DNA from: Nocardia beijingensis NBRC 16342
GTDB lineage: Bacteria > Actinomycetota > Actinomycetes > Mycobacteriales > Mycobacteriaceae
Direction of reading: 5' to 3'
Assembly (NCBI RefSeq): GCF_001612785.1
Contig: NZ_BDBC01000007.1
Location: 124,001-188,000 of the forward strand
Length of the DNA: 64,000 nucleotides
Shown here: positions 59,008 through 64,000 of the stretch, one piece after another
How the letters are laid out: each line of letters starts with the position of its first letter
Position numbering within the stretch: the stretch's first letter is position 1
Translations under genes and position numbers: made by a program
The notes under the pieces: model-generated
What the model saw: only the letters and a program-made list of their open reading frames with translations
Database searches by the model: none
What the model was told of the DNA's origin: nothing

Positions 59008-60237
59008 ATGGATTACGACTGGTCAGCGGAGGATCTGGCGTTTCGGGACGAGGTGCGCGCGTTCCTCGACGCGAAGCTGACGCCGGAGTTGCGGCGGGCC
59101 GGGCGCTTGGCGACGAGCGTGTATCCCGACCATGAGGCGAGCATGGAATGGCAGCGCATCCTGCACGAGCGCGGCTGGGCGGCGCCCGCGTGGCCGGTGG
59201 AGCACGGCGGATGCGACTGGAGCCTGACTCAGCACTACATCTTCCAGCGGGAATCGGCGCTGGCGGGCGCGCCCGCGCTCTCGCCGATGGGCATCAAGAT
59301 GGTGGCACCGGCGATCATCGCGTTCGGCACCCCGGAGCAGAAAGCGTTCTTTCTGCCGCGCATCCTCACCGGCGAGATCTTCTTCTGCCAGGGCTACTCC
59401 GAGCCGGAGGCCGGATCGGACCTGGCCGCGCTGACCATGGCCGCCGTCGACGACGGCGAGGACTTCGTGTGCACCGGCAGCAAGATCTGGACCACCCACG
59501 CCACCGAGGCGAACTGGATCTTCTGCCTCGTGCGCACCTCGCGCACGGGCAAGAAACAGCAGGGCATCACGTTCCTGCTGATCGACATGACCGCGCCGGG
59601 CATCGAGATCAGGCCGCTGGTGATGACCTCGGGCGAGCAGGTGCAGAACCAGGTCTTCTTCGACAACGTGCGGGTGCCGAAGACCAATGTGCTCGGCCGG
59701 ATCGACGACGGGTGGACCGTCGCGAAGTACCTGCTCGTGCACGAGCGGGGTGGCGCGGCCGCGCCGTGGCTGCAGGTCATGGCGCAGGACATCGCCGCCA
59801 ACGCGGCGCGGCAGCCAGGCCCCGACGGCAATCCGCTGATCGACGACCGCGTGTTCGCGGCGAAGCTCGCCGATCTGCGGATCCGCACCGAGGTGCTGGA
59901 AATTCTGGAGTACCGCACCATTTCCGCGATGGCGCAGGGGAAGAACCCGGGCCCGGCCTCTTCCATCCTCAAGATCCTCGGCACCGAACTCAGTCAGAAG
60001 CTCACCGAGCTGGCGTTGGAGACAGCGGGACCACGCGGTCGCGTCTACCAGCCGCACGCCACCATGCCGGGCGGCCCGATCGCCCAGTACACGCCACCCG
60101 CCGACGGCTACCGCAGCGGCGCGGACTGGCAGGCCGTCGCTCCGCTGAAGTACTTCAACGACCGAGCGGGCTCGATCTACGCGGGCAGCAACGAGATTCA
60201 GCGAAACATCCTCGCCAAAGCAGCATTGGGACTCTGA
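59008..60237 (+). CDS. Acyl-CoA dehydrogenase (first of a pair)
   Basis: A 409-residue enzyme with MDYDWSAEDLAFRDEVRAFL, CQGYSEPEAGSDLAALTMAA, WTTHATEANWIFCLVR, and a late YFNDRAGSIYAGSNEIQRNI (FAD-binding end). The sequence resembles the FadE subunits that work as heteromers in actinobacterial sterol or bile-acid side-chain oxidation (FadE26/27, FadE28/29, ChsE type). GGGAGGG precedes ATG 59008. It is coupled to a second dehydrogenase by a 1-bp overlap (TGATG). The substrate is inferred only from this pairing. Confidence 0.9.
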   Translation: MDYDWSAEDLAFRDEVRAFLDAKLTPELRRAGRLATSVYPDHEASMEWQRILHERGWAAPAWPVEHGGCDWSLTQHYIFQRESALAGAPALSPMGIKMVAPAIIAFGTPEQKAFFLPRILTGEIFFCQGYSEPEAGSDLAALTMAAVDDGEDFVCTGSKIWTTHATEANWIFCLVRTSRTGKKQQGITFLLIDMTAPGIEIRPLVMTSGEQVQNQVFFDNVRVPKTNVLGRIDDGWTVAKYLLVHERGGAAAPWLQVMAQDIAANAARQPGPDGNPLIDDRVFAAKLADLRIRTEVLEILEYRTISAMAQGKNPGPASSILKILGTELSQKLTELALETAGPRGRVYQPHATMPGGPIAQYTPPADGYRSGADWQAVAPLKYFNDRAGSIYAGSNEIQRNILAKAALGL

Positions 60238-61385
60238 TGGACTTCACGCTTACCGACGAGCAGGAAATGCTCCGCTCCGCGATCGCCGGATACCTCGGCG
60301 CCCGCTACGACCTGGAGAAGAGCCGCGCGGCGGCGAAATCGGACGCGGGCTGGCAGCCCGCCGTCTGGCGCGGCTTCGCCGACGAACTCGGCATTCTCGG
60401 CGCTACCCTGCCCGAGCGGGTGGACGGCACCGGCGGCGGTCCCGTCGAACTCATGGTGATCGCCGAGGAACTCGGCCGCGCGCTGGTGGTCGAACCGTTC
60501 GTGGACACGGTGGTGCTCGGCGCCGGATTGCTCGAGCGCTCCGGCGGCGAGCAGGCCGATGCCGTGCTGCGCCGGATCGTGACCGGTGACGCGCGTGTCG
60601 CGTTCGCCGCGCTGGAGCCGACGTCGGGAGCCACGCCGCACGACGTGTCCACCACCGCCCGCCGCGACGGCGACGCCTGGGTGCTCGACGGCGAGAAGAC
60701 CGTGGTGACCAGCGCGCCACTGGCCACCGACCTGCTGATCACCGCGCGTACGTCCGGTGAGCGACGCGACAAGGCCGGCATCTCGCTGTTCCGGCTCGAA
60801 TTCGACGCGAGCGCTCCCCCCGCCGGAGTCGAGGTGCACACCTATCGCACCATCGACGACCGGACGGCCGCCGATCTGGTGTTCACCGGCTTGCGGCTGC
60901 CCGCCGACGCGCTGCTCGGCACGGAGTCGGACGGCTGGAGCGTCATCGAGCCGACCATCGCGGAGGCGACCGCGGCGATCTGCGCCGAGGCGGTCGGCTG
61001 CATGCGCAAAGTGCTCGCCGACACCATCGACTACGCCAAGCAGCGCGAGCAGTTCGGCCAGCCGATCGGCAGTTTCCAAGTGCTGCAACACCGCATGGTG
61101 GACATGTACATCGAACTCGAGCAGGCCATCGCGGCGGTCCACCTGGCCGTCCATTCCCTGCGCGCCTCCACCGACGACCGTGCCCGCGCCGTCTCGGCGG
61201 CGAAGGTCACCGTCGCCAGGGCGGCGCGGTTCATCGGCCAGAACGCCGTGCAACTGCACGGCGCGATGGGCATGACCGAGGAACTCGCCATCGGCCACTA
61301 CTTCAAGCGGCTCACCGCGATCGAACACGAATTCGGCTCGACGGACGAGCATCTCGCCCGTTATGCGGCGCTGACCAGGCCGTAG
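60237..61385 (+). CDS. Acyl-CoA dehydrogenase (second of a pair)
   Basis: A 382-residue protein starting MDFTLTDEQEMLRSAIAGYL, with VVEPFVDTVVLGAGLLERSG, WVLDGEKTVVTSAPLATDLL, YAKQREQFGQPIGSFQVLQH and QLHGAMGMTEELAIGHYFKR. It is the partner-subunit type in alpha2-beta2 FadE complexes, where the active base comes from one of the two subunits. The order and coupling match the heteromeric dehydrogenases described for cholesterol side-chain breakdown in mycobacteria, but the substrate here is unknown. Confidence 0.9.
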   Translation: MDFTLTDEQEMLRSAIAGYLGARYDLEKSRAAAKSDAGWQPAVWRGFADELGILGATLPERVDGTGGGPVELMVIAEELGRALVVEPFVDTVVLGAGLLERSGGEQADAVLRRIVTGDARVAFAALEPTSGATPHDVSTTARRDGDAWVLDGEKTVVTSAPLATDLLITARTSGERRDKAGISLFRLEFDASAPPAGVEVHTYRTIDDRTAADLVFTGLRLPADALLGTESDGWSVIEPTIAEATAAICAEAVGCMRKVLADTIDYAKQREQFGQPIGSFQVLQHRMVDMYIELEQAIAAVHLAVHSLRASTDDRARAVSAAKVTVARAARFIGQNAVQLHGAMGMTEELAIGHYFKRLTAIEHEFGSTDEHLARYAALTRP

Positions 61386-61469
61386 TCACGCGACGGCGCG
61401 CGCGGGTCGCTATCGGCCCCGCGCGTCGTCCGGTCCCGTGCTCGGCCGCGCCTTGCCATGTCCATATGT

Positions 61470-61485
61470 TTCAGTAAATACTGAA
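61470..61485. promoter_or_regulatory. Palindromic operator upstream of a MarR/GbsR-type regulator
   Basis: TTCAGTA-AA-TACTGAA is a perfect 16-bp dyad ending 30 bp upstream of the regulator start. It is a likely autoregulatory site. Confidence 0.65.
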
Positions 61486-61515
61486 TCAACTAGACATGTG
61501 TGAATCGGAGTGAGT

Positions 61516-61992
61516 ATGGCGAATCGGGACCCCGGCCTCGAGCAGGTGCTGGAGTGGGTCGAGCGGGTGGCGATGTTCTGCACGGCGGAATACGGCATCC
61601 CGCCGATCTCGGGGCGCATCCTCGGATGGTTGATGATCTGTGATCCGGCCGAGCAATCGGCGGACGAAATCGGTGCGGCCATCGGAGCGAGCCGGGCGTC
61701 GCTGGCCACGAACATGCGGGTGCTCATCGATGCCGGTTTCGTACGACGGCGCACGAAGCCCGGTGAGCGCACGCACTTCTACCGGATGGACGACGACGCG
61801 TGGAGCACCGTCGTGCAGCGGCGGGTGGCAGGTTTGCACTCGTTTCGCGACGTCGCCGCGCAGGGCATGGAACTGGCGGGGCCCGGCAGCGCGCGAGCCG
61901 AGCGGTTACGGGCGGCGCACGACGTCTACGACTGGATGGCGAAGCGGTTGAGCGAAGAACCGCTGCCTTCGCGCGAGAGCGGCGAGCGGTGA
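61516..61992 (+). CDS. MarR/GbsR-type winged-helix transcriptional regulator
   Basis: A 158-residue protein. The winged helix covers about residues 20-90 (YGIPPISGRILGWLMICDPA, then ADEIGAAIGASRASLATNMR and VRRRTKPGERTHFYRMD). This is the GbsR/PadR-like branch of the MarR fold. GGAG at 61507-61510 marks ATG 61516; a GTG at 61510 is less likely. It overlaps the FAD monooxygenase gene by 4 bp, and a palindrome lies just upstream, so it probably represses this two-gene operon in the absence of the monooxygenase substrate. Confidence 0.85.
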   Translation: MANRDPGLEQVLEWVERVAMFCTAEYGIPPISGRILGWLMICDPAEQSADEIGAAIGASRASLATNMRVLIDAGFVRRRTKPGERTHFYRMDDDAWSTVVQRRVAGLHSFRDVAAQGMELAGPGSARAERLRAAHDVYDWMAKRLSEEPLPSRESGER

Positions 61993-63146
61993 CGGGGCAG
62001 GGCCGGTCGGCGATCGTCGCCGGAGGCGGGATCGGCGGACTCGCCGCGGCCGTCGGACTACACCGGTCCGGATGGGCGGTGACCGTTCTGGAGCGCAGAG
62101 CGCGAGCGGGAGAGATCGGCGCGGGCTGGTCGTTCGCTCCGAACGCCGTGCGTGCGGCGGACGCGCTGGGTGTCGGAGCGGACTTCCGCGCCGTCTCGGT
62201 GCCGACGCAGGCCGGAGCGACCCTGCGGACTCCGTCCGGCCGATACCTGATGCGATACGAGGCAGGGCGCGACGTCGCGCTGCTGGCCAATCATCGCGCT
62301 GATCTGCACAGCGCGTTGCTCGGCCATCTGCCCACCGGCGTCGTACGTGCCGGAGCCGAGGTCATCGGGTTCGAGCAGTCCGGATCAGAGGTGTCGGTGA
62401 CCTACCGGACCCAGGACGGAACGCACCGAGCGGTCGCGGACGTCCTCGTGGGCGCGGACGGCATCCACAGCGCGGTGCGGCGCGGCCTGTTTGCCGACTC
62501 CGATCCGGTCTTTCAGCGCATTCTGTGTTGGCGCGGGGTGACCGAGCCGGGCTCGGTATGGCCGATCGAAGGATTCCAGACTTGGGGACGAGGTGCGCGT
62601 TTCGGCGCTCACCCGCTGACCGATCGGCGGGTGTTCTGGTTTCTCACCGTACGGCAGTCCGAACCACGGATCCGCTACGGGAACGATCTCGCGGAACTGC
62701 GTCGGCGGGTGGGCAGCTGGCACAACCCGATCCCTGCTCTGCTGGCCGCGACGCCACCGGAGGCGATTCTGTGTCATGACATCTTCGATCTCGATCCGTT
62801 GCCGTCGTTCGCCCAGGGCCGGGTGGCGCTGCTCGGCGACGCCGCGCACGCGATGACGCCATTCCTCGCGCAAGGCGCGTGCCAGGCGCTAGAAGACGCG
62901 ACCGTGCTCGCCGCTGAGCTGCGCGACGGCCCGGTTCCGGCGGCGCTGGCCCGCTTCGACCAGCTGCGCCGCCCACGCGGACAGCAGGTGCAGCGCATGG
63001 CACGCCAGGACCCCGCGATAAGTCTGTCCACCAATGCCCTCGTCTACGGACTGGCGACCGGTATGACCCGCCTCGCCGGACGCGGCGTGGCCGGACGGAA
63101 GTCGGCCAGATTGTGGGATTGGACGCCTCCGGCGATCGGCGAGTAG
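61989..63146 (+). CDS. FAD-dependent monooxygenase (aromatic hydroxylase type)
   Basis: A 385-residue flavoprotein with SAIVAGGGIGGLAAAVGLHR (FAD Rossmann), VLVGADGIHSAVRRGLF (DG motif), and VALLGDAAHAMTPFLAQGAC (GD motif). These three motifs define group A hydroxylases (salicylate/zeaxanthin-epoxidase-like) that use NAD(P)H and O2. It starts with GTG overlapping the regulator stop (GTGA). The substrate could be an aromatic compound or antibiotic, as some relatives inactivate rifampicin or tetracyclines. That is only a possibility. Confidence 0.88.
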   Translation: MTGQGRSAIVAGGGIGGLAAAVGLHRSGWAVTVLERRARAGEIGAGWSFAPNAVRAADALGVGADFRAVSVPTQAGATLRTPSGRYLMRYEAGRDVALLANHRADLHSALLGHLPTGVVRAGAEVIGFEQSGSEVSVTYRTQDGTHRAVADVLVGADGIHSAVRRGLFADSDPVFQRILCWRGVTEPGSVWPIEGFQTWGRGARFGAHPLTDRRVFWFLTVRQSEPRIRYGNDLAELRRRVGSWHNPIPALLAATPPEAILCHDIFDLDPLPSFAQGRVALLGDAAHAMTPFLAQGACQALEDATVLAAELRDGPVPAALARFDQLRRPRGQQVQRMARQDPAISLSTNALVYGLATGMTRLAGRGVAGRKSARLWDWTPPAIGE

Positions 63147-63195
63147 CGCACGCCCGCGTCGACGAGTTGCCGATCGCCGGATACGGCGCGAACGA

Positions 63196-63230
63196 AAGAG
63201 CCCGGGTACTCCTCGAGTACCCGGGCTCTT
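63196..63230. terminator. Strong bidirectional terminator
   Basis: AAGAGCCCGGGTACTC and GAGTACCCGGGCTCTT form a perfect 16-bp stem with a 3-base loop, followed by TCTCC on the plus strand. It separates the monooxygenase and the leftward repeat-protein gene. Confidence 0.92.
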
Positions 63231-63245
63231 CTCCGCTATCCCGGC

Positions 63246-64000
63246 TCAGCTCTTGCGGCCCGGCGCCTTCGCGCCGGCCTTGAAGCCGAGACCGCCCGGC
63301 TTGGCGGTGGGCGGCGCGACTTCGGATGCGCCGTTGCCGCTCGCGCCGTTGGACTGCTCCGGTTCGGCGGCGGGTTCGGGCTGCGCGGCGGAAGCTTCTG
63401 CGACGGGAGCTTCCGCGACGGGAGCCTGCTCCGCGGGAGCCGGTTCGGCGGGAGCCGCGTCCTTCGGGGCCGCTGCCGCCTTGCCGGGGGCCTTGGGGCC
63501 GGGCCGCTTGAAGCCGGACTTCATGGCCAGACCCTTGGCGGGCACCGTCGGCTTGGTCTCGGTTGGGCCGGTTTCGGCCGTTTCCGTAACCGCTTCGGCC
63601 GACTTCGCCTCGGCTGGTTCCGCAGCCGCTTCGGCGGGCGCGGCCTCGGCCGCAGGAGCCGCCGTAGCCTTCGCGCCAGGTGCCTTGGCCGCGCCCTTCA
63701 TGGCGAGACCACCACCGGGCGCCTTCGCGCCGCCCTTCATGCCCAAGCCCTTGACCGGCTTGGCCTCGGCAGCTTCGGTTGCGGGAGCCTCGGCCGGAGC
63801 TTCGGCGGCGGGGGAAGCGGCGGCCTTGGCACCGGGTGCCTTGGCTCCACCCTTCATCCCCAGACCACCGGGCGCCTTCCCCGGACCCTTCATGGCGAGA
63901 CCCTTGGCCGGAGCGGCGGGAGCCGACGCGGCTTCGGTCTCCGCCGATTCGGCGTCGGGAGCCTTGGCGCCGGGCGCTTTGGCCGCACCCTTCATGCCCA
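63246..64000 (-). CDS. Ala/Lys-rich MKG-repeat protein, C-terminal part (runs off the right edge)
   Basis: The reverse strand is open from the right edge to a stop at 63246, at least 250 residues. It consists of spaced repeats of the type (L)GxMKGGAKAPGAKA or LAMKGxxKxPG, about six copies, joined by Ala/Glu/Pro-rich acidic linkers, and ends GGLGFKAGAKAPGRKS. No globular domain is visible. The basic repeats separated by acidic spacers could bind nucleic acid or the envelope; the function is not known. The true start lies outside the window, since the repeat continues across the edge. Confidence 0.7.
   Translation of the reverse strand, partial: GMKGAAKAPGAKAPDAESAETEAASAPAAPAKGLAMKGPGKAPGGLGMKGGAKAPGAKAAASPAAEAPAEAPATEAAEAKPVKGLGMKGGAKAPGGGLAMKGAAKAPGAKATAAPAAEAAPAEAAAEPAEAKSAEAVTETAETGPTETKPTVPAKGLAMKSGFKRPGPKAPGKAAAAPKDAAPAEPAPAEQAPVAEAPVAEASAAQPEPAAEPEQSNGASGNGASEVAPPTAKPGGLGFKAGAKAPGRKS

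Noticed and set aside
1..64000. CRISPR arrays, complete insertion sequences, rRNA genes or prophage
   Set aside because: No regularly spaced repeats, transposase or integrase frames, or rRNA sequence were recognised anywhere in the window.

Overview
The window looks like a chromosomal segment of a mycolic-acid actinomycete, most likely Nocardia or a close relative. The DNA is very GC-rich, and GTG starts and 4-bp ATGA/GTGA gene overlaps are common. Several blocks match gene orders known from Mycobacterium tuberculosis: lpqI - tetR - htdX - fabG4 - fadA2 - fadE5 (compare Rv0237-Rv0244c), and dcd, udgA and aspC (compare Rv0321, Rv0322, Rv0337c). DUF397/DUF5753 helix-turn-helix gene pairs are also typical of these bacteria. 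The assignment is inferred from content; no database was searched.

Layout. 1-950: 5' end of an isochorismate synthase gene and a universal stress protein. 1.2-8.3 kb and 17.9-19.8 kb: cell-wall hexosaminidase LpqI, a TetR regulator, a Cys-tailed DUF5685 protein, and a fatty-acid module (HtdX, FabG4, FadA2, FadE5). A shared TTAC-N6-GTAA palindrome precedes tetR, lies between fabG4 and fadA2, and precedes fadE5, which suggests one regulon. 8.3-11.6 kb: 6-phosphogluconate dehydrogenase and a VanW-type envelope protein. 11.6-15.8 kb: accessory island with an HTH/DUF397 module and a probable orphan nuclease toxin with its neighbour. 15.8-24.3 kb: two DUF4185 secreted paralogues, an MmyB-type regulator, FadE5, a noncoding stretch built around a 150-bp inverted repeat, a hydrolase, a methyltransferase and an erythromycin-esterase homologue. 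24.5-31.2 kb: acyl-CoA genes with a TetR regulator, an alpha/beta hydrolase, a MazEF-like pair and small envelope proteins.

31.5-39.7 kb: an organosulfur-scavenging cluster with two SfnB-like flavin-dependent oxygenases, two LLM monooxygenases (one SfnG-like), a StyA-like monooxygenase, an FMN reductase and a flavin reductase. A free methionine-R-sulfoxide reductase is embedded on the opposite strand. 40-43.4 kb: methyltransferase with a possible leader peptide, an ECF41-type sigma factor with DoxX, a small secreted protein and tRNA-Gly(CCC). 43.4-45.8 kb: a second HTH/DUF397 module. 45.8-50.3 kb: PAP2 phosphatase, SDR, Dcd, and a third HTH locus. In all three HTH loci the regulator gene is divergent from a member of one uncharacterised protein family. 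50.3-56.8 kb: aminotransferase, a probable 6C small RNA, YibE/F, a membrane-anchored Hsp70-like protein, UDP-glucose dehydrogenase and a YdcF-like protein. 56.8-58.6 kb: a DarTG toxin-antitoxin pair with lower GC. 59-63.1 kb: a paired acyl-CoA dehydrogenase operon, then a MarR/GbsR-type regulator with an FAD monooxygenase. The right edge holds an Ala/Lys-rich MKG-repeat protein that runs out of the window.

The best candidates for undescribed biology are the thrice-repeated HTH/divergent-partner locus, the TTAC-N6-GTAA lipid regulon, the inverted repeat near 20 kb and the orphan toxin pair.
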